The notes under the pieces were generated by a model. That model had not been told where the DNA came from. It ran no database searches and saw only the letters and a list, made by a program, of their open reading frames with translations. The position numbers and the translations under genes are program-made. Source: Rhodocyclaceae bacterium (GTDB taxonomy: Bacteria > Pseudomonadota > Gammaproteobacteria > Burkholderiales > Rhodocyclaceae). From it: 13,551 nucleotides of DNA. The DNA lies in assembly GCA_017444505.1 (NCBI GenBank), contig JAFSWK010000090.1, positions 1 through 13,551 on the forward strand. Direction: 5' to 3'. This document shows positions 1 to 6,746 of the stretch, piece after piece. Numbering within the stretch: position 1 is the first letter of the stretch; every line of letters starts with the position of its first letter.

Positions 1-2
1 AC

Positions 3-2096
3 GGGCGGTTGCGCACGGCCCGCCAAATGCTGGCTGCCGCCGCCCGCGCCAATGTGCCGCTGCTGCCCGCGCCCACGCCCTGTGCCGCGCCGGAGCTGTG
101 GCCTACACCCGCGCCCGTGCCCGCGCCGCTGCCGTTCACGGTGGACGTGCTGATTCCCGTCTATAACGGCATGGAATATTTGCCCGACCTCTTCGACAGC
201 CTCGCGCGCGCGCGCTCCACACCGTTTCGCCTGCTGATTGGCAACGACGCCAGCCCGGACGCCGCCATCCAGCCCTTTTTGCTGCAGCAGGCCGAGCGGC
301 TGCGCGCGCTGGACAACGTGCAGGAAGTCGTGCTGCTGGAAAATGCGCAAAACCTCGGCTTTGTCGGCACGGTCAACCGGCTGGCGCAGCAGGCGCAAAA
401 CGATTTCGTGCTGCTCAATACCGACACGCAAGTGCCGCAATACTGGCTGGAACGCCTGTTCGCGCCCATGCTGGCCGATAGCGCCGTGGCCAGCGTCACG
501 CCTTTTACCAATGCTGGCGCAATTTGCAGTTTTCCGGAATTTTTCGTCGACAACGAACTGCCCGCAGGCATGACGGTCGACGATGTCGACGCCGTCTTTG
601 CCCGCATCAAAGACCTGCCCGCGCCCGCGCTCTCGTCCGCCGTGGGCTTTTGCATGGCGATTCGCCGCAGCGTGGTGCAACAAATCGGCCTCTTCGACCC
701 GGCCTTCGGCAAAGGCTACCGCGAAGAAAACGACTGGTGCGAACGCGCCCGCGCACAGGGTTTCCGGCATGTGCTGGCGGCCAATCTGTTTGTGCAGCAC
801 AAACACGGCGGCTCATTCTCTTGCGAAGAAAAAGCCACGCTTTCAGACCGCAACGGCCAGTTGCTGCGCCAGCGTCATCCGGGTGTTTTTGAATACTATC
901 AAGACTTTATCTCGCGCAACCCGCTCGCCCCCCTGCGCCGCTTCCTGCATCTGCTGGTGCTCGCCCAAGCCGCCGCGCGTCCGGTGTTCGTCCTCATTGA
1001 AAACGCCATTCCCGGCGGCGCGCGCGAATATGCGCTGCGCCTGATTGAAGAAAAGCAGGCCGCCGGTGTGCCGGTGCTGCGCCTCATTGACGATTTCCGC
1101 ACCCGCCGGCTGGAAGCGCACTGGCTGCACGCGGGCACGGAAGTACAGGCCTGCTTTCAGGGCTACGCCGAGTGGGGACGGCTGCTGGCGGGCATGGCGG
1201 TGGAAGAAGTGTTCATCAACAACCTCTATTCCTTCCGCTCGCCGCCGCAATGTCTGGACTGGCTGGCCGACTGGCGCGCGCAAACCGATACACACCTCAC
1301 GCTGGCGCTGCACGACTTTTTCATGCTCTGCCCCAGCCTGTTTTTGATGGATCACCGCAAGCAGTTCTGCAACCTGCCGGAAGGCGAGGCCTGCACGCGC
1401 TGTTTTTCCGCCCTGCCGCTGGATTTTCCGGTCGACTGCAACAACATGGCCGACTGGCGCGCGCGCTGGGGCGCGCTGCTGGCCGCGACCGACCGCATCC
1501 TCGCCTTTTCCGACAGTTCCCGCCGCCTGCTCACGCGCATCTATCCGGAGTGCGCGCCGCGCATCACCTTGCAGCCGCATTCCATGGCGCACTTTGCCGC
1601 CCGTCCGGTATCCGTGCCGCTGGACAAACCGCTGACCATCGGCATCGTCGGCGCCATTGGCTGGCAAAAAGGCTGGCCGGTGCTCAAAGACTTGTGTGAC
1701 ACCATCGAGCGCGAACATTTTCCGGCGCGCATTGAAGTCATCGGCACGCTGCATCCCGAATTTGACGCGCCCTGTATGCACGTCAGTGGCCGCTATCAGG
1801 AAAGCGACCTGCCCGCGCGGCTGCAACAAAGCGGCGCCAACATCTTTTTGATGCCCGCCATCTGGCCAGAGACCTTTTCCTACGTCTCGCACGAACTCAT
1901 CGCCTGCGGCGTGCCCTTTTGCTGTTTTGACATGGGCGCGCCCGCTGACGCCGCCCGCGCGTTTGAACGCGGGCAGGTGTTTCCGGTGGGCACCTCCGCC
2001 ATCGATCTGTTGCGCGGCATGGAAGCCTTCCGGCAGGAACTGCTGGCGCGCGAGGCGGCAGACGCCGCCGCCGCTCACAGCACGCCGGAAGCGTAA
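3..2096 (+). CDS. Two-domain glycosyltransferase (GT2 + GT4-like), 5' end probably outside window
   Basis: Probably transfers sugars to a surface glycan (O-antigen, capsule or a glycoprotein); acceptor and sugar are unknown. The frame is open from the left edge. The first possible start is a TTG at 9 with no visible ribosome site, so the true start is probably upstream. Counting from that TTG (695 residues), a Pro/Ala-rich stretch (about 18-42) precedes a GT2 (GT-A) domain at about 43-300. That domain has VDVLIPVYNG (45-54), GNDAS (78-82), the DxD-like LLNTDTQVP (135-143), the acidic REENDW motif (238-243) and HKHGGSF (264-270). A GT-B/GT4-like domain follows (about 325-680). It has the HDFFMLCP motif, a four-cysteine cluster (C441, C454, C462, C465), the GIVGAIGWQKG loop (545-555) and an E-x7-E motif (E621/E629). 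It ends convergently with the PhoH-like gene, overlapping 22 bp. Family assignment is firm; the substrate is not knowable here. Confidence 0.85.
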   Translation, partial: GRLRTARQMLAAAARANVPLLPAPTPCAAPELWPTPAPVPAPLPFTVDVLIPVYNGMEYLPDLFDSLARARSTPFRLLIGNDASPDAAIQPFLLQQAERLRALDNVQEVVLLENAQNLGFVGTVNRLAQQAQNDFVLLNTDTQVPQYWLERLFAPMLADSAVASVTPFTNAGAICSFPEFFVDNELPAGMTVDDVDAVFARIKDLPAPALSSAVGFCMAIRRSVVQQIGLFDPAFGKGYREENDWCERARAQGFRHVLAANLFVQHKHGGSFSCEEKATLSDRNGQLLRQRHPGVFEYYQDFISRNPLAPLRRFLHLLVLAQAAARPVFVLIENAIPGGAREYALRLIEEKQAAGVPVLRLIDDFRTRRLEAHWLHAGTEVQACFQGYAEWGRLLAGMAVEEVFINNLYSFRSPPQCLDWLADWRAQTDTHLTLALHDFFMLCPSLFLMDHRKQFCNLPEGEACTRCFSALPLDFPVDCNNMADWRARWGALLAATDRILAFSDSSRRLLTRIYPECAPRITLQPHSMAHFAARPVSVPLDKPLTIGIVGAIGWQKGWPVLKDLCDTIEREHFPARIEVIGTLHPEFDAPCMHVSGRYQESDLPARLQQSGANIFLMPAIWPETFSYVSHELIACGVPFCCFDMGAPADAARAFERGQVFPVGTSAIDLLRGMEAFRQELLAREAADAAAAHSTPEA

Positions 2097-3481
2097 TCGG
2101 CCAGCCGCGAACGTTCGCCGCGCTGCAAGGTGATGTGTCCGGCGTGCGGCCAGTCCTTGAAGCGGTCGACCACATAGCTCAGGCCGGAACTGCCTTCGGT
2201 GAGATACGGCGTATCAATCTGCGCCAGATTGCCCAGACAGACCACCTTGGTGCCGGGGCCGGCGCGGGTAATCAGGGTTTTCATCTGCTTGGGCGTGAGG
2301 TTTTGCGCTTCATCAATAATCAGAAACTTGTTCAGAAACGTGCGCCCGCGCATGAAGTTGAGGCTTTTGATGCGGATTTTGCTGCCCACCAGATCGCGCG
2401 TGGCCGCCCGCCCCCAGTCGCCGCCCGCGCCGCCCGCGCCCGCGCCGTGCAGCACGTCCAGAGTGTCTTCCAGCGCGCCCATCCAGGGCGCCATTTTTTC
2501 TTCTTCCGTGCCGGGCAGAAAGCCGATGTCTTCGCCCACCGACACCGTCACGCGGGTGATGATGATTTCGGCATAGCGGCGCGTGTCCAGCACCTGCGCC
2601 AGTCCGGCGGCCAGCGTCAGCAGGGTTTTGCCCGTGCCCGCCTGACCGAGCAGGGTAACGAAATCAATTTCCGGGTCCATCAGCAGATTCAGCGCGCAGT
2701 TTTGTTCGCGGTTGCGCGCCGTGATGCCCCAGACCTGATTGCGCGGATGGGCGTAGTCGGTAATGGTGCGAATGTGCGCCGCGCCCTCTTCCAGACCGCA
2801 GACGCGGGCGGTGAGCGGCGCAGCTTCGTCGTCCAGAAACAGAAACTCGTTGGGCAGCCAGCCCGCCACGCGCTCGCCGCGCACCAGATAGTGCGTTTGC
2901 CCGTCTTCTTTCCACGAGCGCATGTCGCGCCCGTGGCTTTGCCAGAAATCGCTCGGCAGTTGTTCGGCACCGGCGTAGAGCAGGTCGCTGTCTTCCAGCG
3001 TCTTGTCGTTGAAATAATCCTGCGCCGCCAGCCCCAGCGCGCGCGCCTTGATGCGCATGTTGATGTCTTTGCTGACCAGAATCACCGGCACGTCGGCGTG
3101 CGCTTCGGCCAGATGCATCAAGACGGCGAGGATGTGGTTGTCGCCCTTGGCGGTGGGCAGCGCGGCGGGCAGCGGGCGCGTGATGGCGTCGGTCTGGAAA
3201 AACAGCGTGCCGGTGGCCTGGCCGTTAGAGGCTTCGTGCAGCGCAATGCCGCCGCGCATGTCGGCGTGGATGCCTGCGCGGGAGACGATGTCGTCGAGCA
3301 TCCGGCTGGCCTGACGCGCGTTGCGGGCGACTTCGGTCAGCCCTTTTTTGTTGGCATCCAGCTCTTCAAGCGTCATCATGGGGATGAACAAATCGTGCTC
3401 TTCAAAGCGGAACAGGCTGGTGGGGTCGTGCATCAACACGTTGGTATCAAGCACGAACAGTTTGCGGGCGGCATCAGGCAT
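2075..3481 (-). CDS. PIN-PhoH family ATPase (YlaK-like PhoH2 architecture)
   Basis: Cytosolic protein joining a PIN-type nuclease domain to a PhoH ATPase; related PhoH2 proteins have been described as RNA helicase/ribonucleases. The 468-residue protein starts at ATG 3481, preceded by GGAGAG seven bases upstream. An in-frame ATG at 3574 would add 31 Arg-rich residues and run into bcp, so I rejected it. The PIN domain is at about 8-150: FVLDTNVLMHDP (9-20) with D12, an acidic cluster near E39/E40, D114 and D139 (VSKDINMR). The PhoH domain is at about 245-465: Walker A GQAGTGKT (279-286) and Walker B FLIIDEAQ (386-393). A Gly-rich stretch (346-355) interrupts the ATPase domain. bcp lies 29 bp upstream on the same strand, so the two are likely co-transcribed. 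The physiological role is not clear from sequence. Confidence 0.93.
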   Translation of the reverse strand: MPDAARKLFVLDTNVLMHDPTSLFRFEEHDLFIPMMTLEELDANKKGLTEVARNARQASRMLDDIVSRAGIHADMRGGIALHEASNGQATGTLFFQTDAITRPLPAALPTAKGDNHILAVLMHLAEAHADVPVILVSKDINMRIKARALGLAAQDYFNDKTLEDSDLLYAGAEQLPSDFWQSHGRDMRSWKEDGQTHYLVRGERVAGWLPNEFLFLDDEAAPLTARVCGLEEGAAHIRTITDYAHPRNQVWGITARNREQNCALNLLMDPEIDFVTLLGQAGTGKTLLTLAAGLAQVLDTRRYAEIIITRVTVSVGEDIGFLPGTEEEKMAPWMGALEDTLDVLHGAGAGGAGGDWGRAATRDLVGSKIRIKSLNFMRGRTFLNKFLIIDEAQNLTPKQMKTLITRAGPGTKVVCLGNLAQIDTPYLTEGSSGLSYVVDRFKDWPHAGHITLQRGERSRLADYASGVL

Positions 3482-3510
3482 GGGCGAACTCTCCAACGAA
3501 AACGGGCAAC

Positions 3511-3960
3511 TCACAGGGCGCGCACGGCTTCGAGCACTTCCTGCGCGTGGCCGGACACTTTCACGCCGCGCCATTCGCGCACGATGTTCCCCTGCCCGTC
3601 AATGAGGAAAGTGCTGCGTTCGATGCCGCGCACTTCCTTGCCATAGAGTTTTTTCAGCTTGATGACGCCGTAAGCCGTGCAGGCGGCTTCATCGCGGTCG
3701 GAGAGCAGCGCAAAAGGCAGGGCATTTTTGGCGCGGAAATTTTCGTGCGCCTTCAGGCTGTCGCGTGAGACACCGAGCACTTCGCAACCGGCGGCGCGAA
3801 AGTCCTCGTACAACGCGGCAAAATCGCGCGCCTCGGTGGTGCAGCCGGGCGTGCTGTCTTTGGGATAAAAGTAGAGCACCAGCGTTTGACCGGCAAAGTC
3901 GTGCAAGGCACAGGTGCGCCCATCGCTGGCGGGCAGGGTGAAATCGGGGGCGGCAGTCAT
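3511..3960 (-). CDS. bcp: Thiol peroxidase, Bcp/PrxQ-type peroxiredoxin
   Basis: Reduces hydrogen peroxide and organic hydroperoxides in the cytoplasm, recycled by thioredoxin in the family. The 149-residue length is usual. The peroxidatic site is YFYPKDSTPGCTTEARDF (30-47) with C40 as the peroxidatic cysteine. Other typical stretches are VLGVSRDS (61-68), LLSDRDE (85-91) and RGIERSTFLID (111-121). The E. coli-type resolving cysteine five residues after the peroxidatic one is replaced by Arg45; the remaining cysteines are C17, C59 and C94. From memory, betaproteobacterial Bcp proteins commonly lack the +5 cysteine and keep one near C94, so this may be normal for the lineage. The start ATG 3960 has GGAG ten bases upstream. 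The gene lies 64 bp downstream of fliI and 29 bp upstream of the PhoH-like gene; the pairing with the latter looks operonic, while membership of the flagellar transcript is uncertain. Confidence 0.95.
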   Translation of the reverse strand: MTAAPDFTLPASDGRTCALHDFAGQTLVLYFYPKDSTPGCTTEARDFAALYEDFRAAGCEVLGVSRDSLKAHENFRAKNALPFALLSDRDEAACTAYGVIKLKKLYGKEVRGIERSTFLIDGQGNIVREWRGVKVSGHAQEVLEAVRAL

Positions 3961-4024
3961 GCGCGAAAATCTCCGTGTACGTAGAAAAACACGGGCAAGC
4001 GTAGCGCAATTTTGCGCCGTGCGC

Positions 4025-5491
4025 CTACGCCTGCGGCGCGGCCACGGGCTGCGGCGCTGCGCCCTGGGGTGCGGGCGGCGCCATCTGGAAGAGAGCAAAG
4101 AGCTGTGCCAGCGAATTTTCGTAGTCCGCGCTCTCGGTGATTTTTTGTTGCAGGAATTTTTCCAGATGCGGGTACAACTGCACGGCGCGTTCCATCTGCG
4201 GGTCAGAACCGGCCTGATAGGCGCCGACCACGATGAGGTCGCGCACGCGCTGGTAGCGCGAAAAATTCTGCTTGAACTGGCGCACGGCATCAAACTGCTG
4301 GTCAGAGGCGATGTTGTGCAGCGCGCGGGAAATGGATTGCTCAATGTCGATGGCCGGATAGTGCCCGGCATCGGCCAGCGTGCGCGAGAGCACGATGTGC
4401 CCGTCGAGAATCGCGCGCGCCGAGTCGGCCACCGGGTCTTGCTGGTCGTCGCCTTCGGCCAGCACGGTGTAGAAGGCGGTAATTGAGCCGCCGCCTTCTT
4501 CGGCATTGCCGGCGCGCTCCACCAGCGCCGGCAGGCGGGCGAAGACCGACGGCGGATAACCGCGCGTGACGGGTGGTTCGCCAATCGCCAGCGCAATTTC
4601 GCGCTGCGCCATGGCATAGCGGGTGAGCGAATCCATAATCAGCAGCACCTGCATTCCCTGTTCGCGGAAATACTCGGCAATCGTGGTGGTGTAAGCCGCG
4701 CCCTGCAAGCGCATCAGCGGGCTGTTGTCCGCCGGGGCGGCGACCACGACGGAGCGCGCCAGCCCTTCTTCGCCGAGGTTTTCCTCAATGAATTCCTTGA
4801 CCTCGCGGCCACGCTCGCCAATCAGGCCGACGACGATGATGTCCGCCTTGGTATAGCGCGCCATCATGCCAATCAGCACCGATTTGCCCACGCCAGAGCC
4901 GGCCATCAGCCCGACGCGCTGGCCGCGCCCGATGGTCAGCAAGCCATTGATGGCACGAATGCCAACATCGAGCACATGGCGAATCGGTGCGCGTTTGAGC
5001 GGGTTGAGCGGGCGCGATTGCAGCGGACGGGCGGCCTCGGCCTCAATCGGCCCTTTGCCGTCGAGCGGACGCCCGGCGGCGTCGACCACGCGCCCGAGCA
5101 ACTGCATCCCCACCGGCAGCATTTTGGCGCGGTCGCGCACGCGCCGTCGGGGCGTGGTCTTTTCGCTGATTTTCAGCCGCGTCGGTGCCGGTTCAATGGG
5201 AAACACGGGCGCGCCCGGCGAGAGGCCGAAAACGTCTTCGACCGGCATCATGTAGAGTTTGTCGCCCTGAAAACCGACCACTTCGGCTTCCACGCGCCCG
5301 CCGCCCGCGCCCATGATTTCGCAGCCCGCGCCCAGCGGCAGTTTGAGGCCGAAGGCTTCCATCACCAGCCCGTTGATGCGGGTCAGCCGCCCCGAACGCT
5401 GATAGGGCGAGACGGGTTGCACACGGGTGTGCACGTTGCGCAAAAACGTGCGCCAGCGCGCGCCATGGTCGGGCAGGTCACTGCGGCGCAT
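4025..5491 (-). CDS. fliI: Flagellum-specific export ATPase FliI
   Basis: Hexameric ATPase at the cytoplasmic face of the flagellar type III export gate; it works with FliH (and normally FliJ) to unload chaperones and feed rod, hook and filament subunits. The 488-residue protein has an N-terminal beta-barrel domain (about 28-100), Walker A AGSGVGKS (197-204), the catalytic glutamate in GLIGERGREV (E227), Walker B VLLIMDSLTR (282-291) and the conserved SITAFYTVLAEGDD (336-349). A basic linker at about 103-123 (KISEKTTPRRR) and a Pro/Ala/Gln tail of about 20 residues make it slightly long for the family. The chosen ATG gives the expected RWRTFL N-terminus. It overlaps the end of fliH by 14 bp. 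The only Shine-Dalgarno-like sequence, GGGGG six bases upstream, lies inside a repeat copy. The next gene on this strand is bcp, not fliJ. Confidence 0.97.
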   Translation of the reverse strand: MRRSDLPDHGARWRTFLRNVHTRVQPVSPYQRSGRLTRINGLVMEAFGLKLPLGAGCEIMGAGGGRVEAEVVGFQGDKLYMMPVEDVFGLSPGAPVFPIEPAPTRLKISEKTTPRRRVRDRAKMLPVGMQLLGRVVDAAGRPLDGKGPIEAEAARPLQSRPLNPLKRAPIRHVLDVGIRAINGLLTIGRGQRVGLMAGSGVGKSVLIGMMARYTKADIIVVGLIGERGREVKEFIEENLGEEGLARSVVVAAPADNSPLMRLQGAAYTTTIAEYFREQGMQVLLIMDSLTRYAMAQREIALAIGEPPVTRGYPPSVFARLPALVERAGNAEEGGGSITAFYTVLAEGDDQQDPVADSARAILDGHIVLSRTLADAGHYPAIDIEQSISRALHNIASDQQFDAVRQFKQNFSRYQRVRDLIVVGAYQAGSDPQMERAVQLYPHLEKFLQQKITESADYENSLAQLFALFQMAPPAPQGAAPQPVAAPQA

Positions 5492-6713
5492 GGTGTGCCC
5501 CCACGCTCACGCCAGCCGCGCCATGCGCGTCTGTCATTCGCTGCCCCCCGAGGGGGCCGCGCCCGCCTTGAGGCGGCTCGGCGGCGGGCGTAGGTGCCCC
5601 CACGCTCGCGCCAGCCGCTGGCGCGGGTTCGGTTGTCGGCTGCGCTGTGGCTTCGGGCGCGGGCATTTCTGCGGCGGCGGCCTCTGCTGGCGCGGGCGCG
5701 TCCGCCGCCGCTTCGGGAACAACCGTTTCCGCTTCGGGGATGACGGCGTCCGGCGGCGCGGGTGCCGCTTCGGCGTCGGCGTCGGCTTCGTCCTCGCTCA
5801 CCAGCTCTTCTTCGCCCAGCTCCCAGAGCGCTTCGTGACCGCTAAAGCCGACTTCGCCCAGAATGCGCCGCCAGCGGGTTTGCACGCTGGCGTCCAGATG
5901 GTTGCCATCGCCCAGCAGGATGCAGCCGCCGGGGGTCAGCGTGTCGTCTTCCACGATGCGCTGCTGGGTTTCATCCAGCCCTTCCAGCAGACGCGCACGC
6001 ACGTGCGCGGCATCTTGCGGGTGCAGATGGATTTGCACGTGTTTTTGCGGCACCTGTTGCAGCGCATCCTGCACCAGCGCCCGCACGTTTTCGGGACGGC
6101 TGATGCTGTGCTGGCACATTTTGCGCGCCAGCTCCACCGCCAGCGCAATGAGTTCATCGGCCACCTGCTGGTCAATCTCCGCCAGCGCAACATCCAGCGA
6201 AGCAATAATCTGGGTGAGCGCGTCGGCCTGCGCATTGAGCTGCCCGCGCGCCTGCGCCTCGCCGCTGGCAAAGCCTTCACGCAAGCCGTGCGCGTGCCCC
6301 TCGGCATAGCCCTCGGCGCGCCCGGCCTCAAAGCCTTCCTTGTGGGCGTTTTCATGCACCTGTTCGATTTCTTCCGCCGTCGGCCATTGCCGCTGCTGCG
6401 CCAGCATCTGCTCTTCCAGCAGGCGTTTTTGCTCGGCGATGGCGGCTTCCACGGCGCGCCGCTGCGCCTCTTCCGTTTCCGCCCGCGCCTTTTCGGCTTC
6501 TTCTTTCTGGCGGCGGCGCATCTCGGCAGCCGCCTTCTGCATACGGCGACGCTCGCGCGCTTCGGCCTGCGCCGCGTCGTCTTTGGGGCTTACCGGCTCC
6601 GGAGCGGGCGGCGGCGGCGCGTCGAACGAAGGCGGGTTCCAGCGCTGATAGGCACCGACCGCCTGATGCCGCCGCAAGGCGGAAGATTCGTCTCCGGCGC
6701 CATCGTTTTTCAT
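5478..6713 (-). CDS. fliH: Flagellar export ATPase regulator FliH, with a long repeat-encoded C-terminal tail
   Basis: Cytosolic dimer that binds FliI and anchors it to the C ring/export gate. Of 411 residues, the N-terminus carries AYQRWNPPSFD (21-31), matching the conserved FliH start, then a Pro-rich stretch. A highly charged helical/coiled-coil segment follows (about 45-110). A run of six consecutive GxxxG units (Gly 127, 131, 135, 139, 143, 147, 151) is the hallmark of FliH/YscL proteins. The FliI-binding C-terminal domain is at about 165-298. After that comes a low-complexity acidic then Ala/Pro tail (about 300-411). Typical FliH proteins are about 220-300 residues, so the tail is extra. 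Its last 45 or so residues are encoded by a palindromic repeat block (5495-5618). GGAG lies six bases before ATG 6713; fliG ends 33 bp upstream, and the 3' end overlaps fliI by 14 bp. Confidence 0.93.
   Translation of the reverse strand: MKNDGAGDESSALRRHQAVGAYQRWNPPSFDAPPPPAPEPVSPKDDAAQAEARERRRMQKAAAEMRRRQKEEAEKARAETEEAQRRAVEAAIAEQKRLLEEQMLAQQRQWPTAEEIEQVHENAHKEGFEAGRAEGYAEGHAHGLREGFASGEAQARGQLNAQADALTQIIASLDVALAEIDQQVADELIALAVELARKMCQHSISRPENVRALVQDALQQVPQKHVQIHLHPQDAAHVRARLLEGLDETQQRIVEDDTLTPGGCILLGDGNHLDASVQTRWRRILGEVGFSGHEALWELGEEELVSEDEADADAEAAPAPPDAVIPEAETVVPEAAADAPAPAEAAAAEMPAPEATAQPTTEPAPAAGASVGAPTPAAEPPQGGRGPLGGQRMTDAHGAAGVSVGAHHAPQ
5495..5618. repeat. GC-rich palindromic (REP-like) repeat block flanked by 25-bp direct repeats
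   Basis: Two 25-bp direct copies lie at 5495-5519 and 5594-5618, exactly 99 bp apart. Each begins gtgcccccacgctc and ends cgccagccgc, differing at one base (a5509 versus g5608). Between them are two hairpins: gccccc/gggggc (5543-5548 with 5552-5557, loop 3) and ccgcc/ggcgg (5563-5567 with 5572-5576). An alternative 8-bp pairing joins cgcccgcc (5560-5567) to ggcgggcg (5583-5590). The block lies inside the 3' end of fliH and abuts the fliI start. The offset is a multiple of three, so FliH residues 366-374 and 399-407 are near-identical (AAG-A/V-SVGA). It resembles dispersed GC-rich palindromes I recall from Comamonadaceae genomes; that likeness is from memory and unsearched. Confidence 0.75.
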
Positions 6714-6746
6714 AACCTGCTCCCGCGACGCAACACCCGCCCGCGC

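Noticed and set aside
843..2078. 411-codon minus-strand open frame opposite the glycosyltransferase
   Set aside because: Shadow of the glycosyltransferase frame; no recognisable protein.
2135..3646. 503-codon plus-strand open frame opposite the PhoH-like gene
   Set aside because: Shadow of the PIN-PhoH coding sequence.
4004..4017. gcgcaa-tt-ttgcgc palindrome between fliI and bcp as a terminator
   Set aside because: Two-base loop, short stem and no T-run on either strand.
3961..4617. Long minus-strand frame that extends Bcp N-terminally to 4617
   Set aside because: The extra part is an out-of-frame shadow of fliI; the Bcp fold begins at ATG 3960, which has a ribosome binding site.
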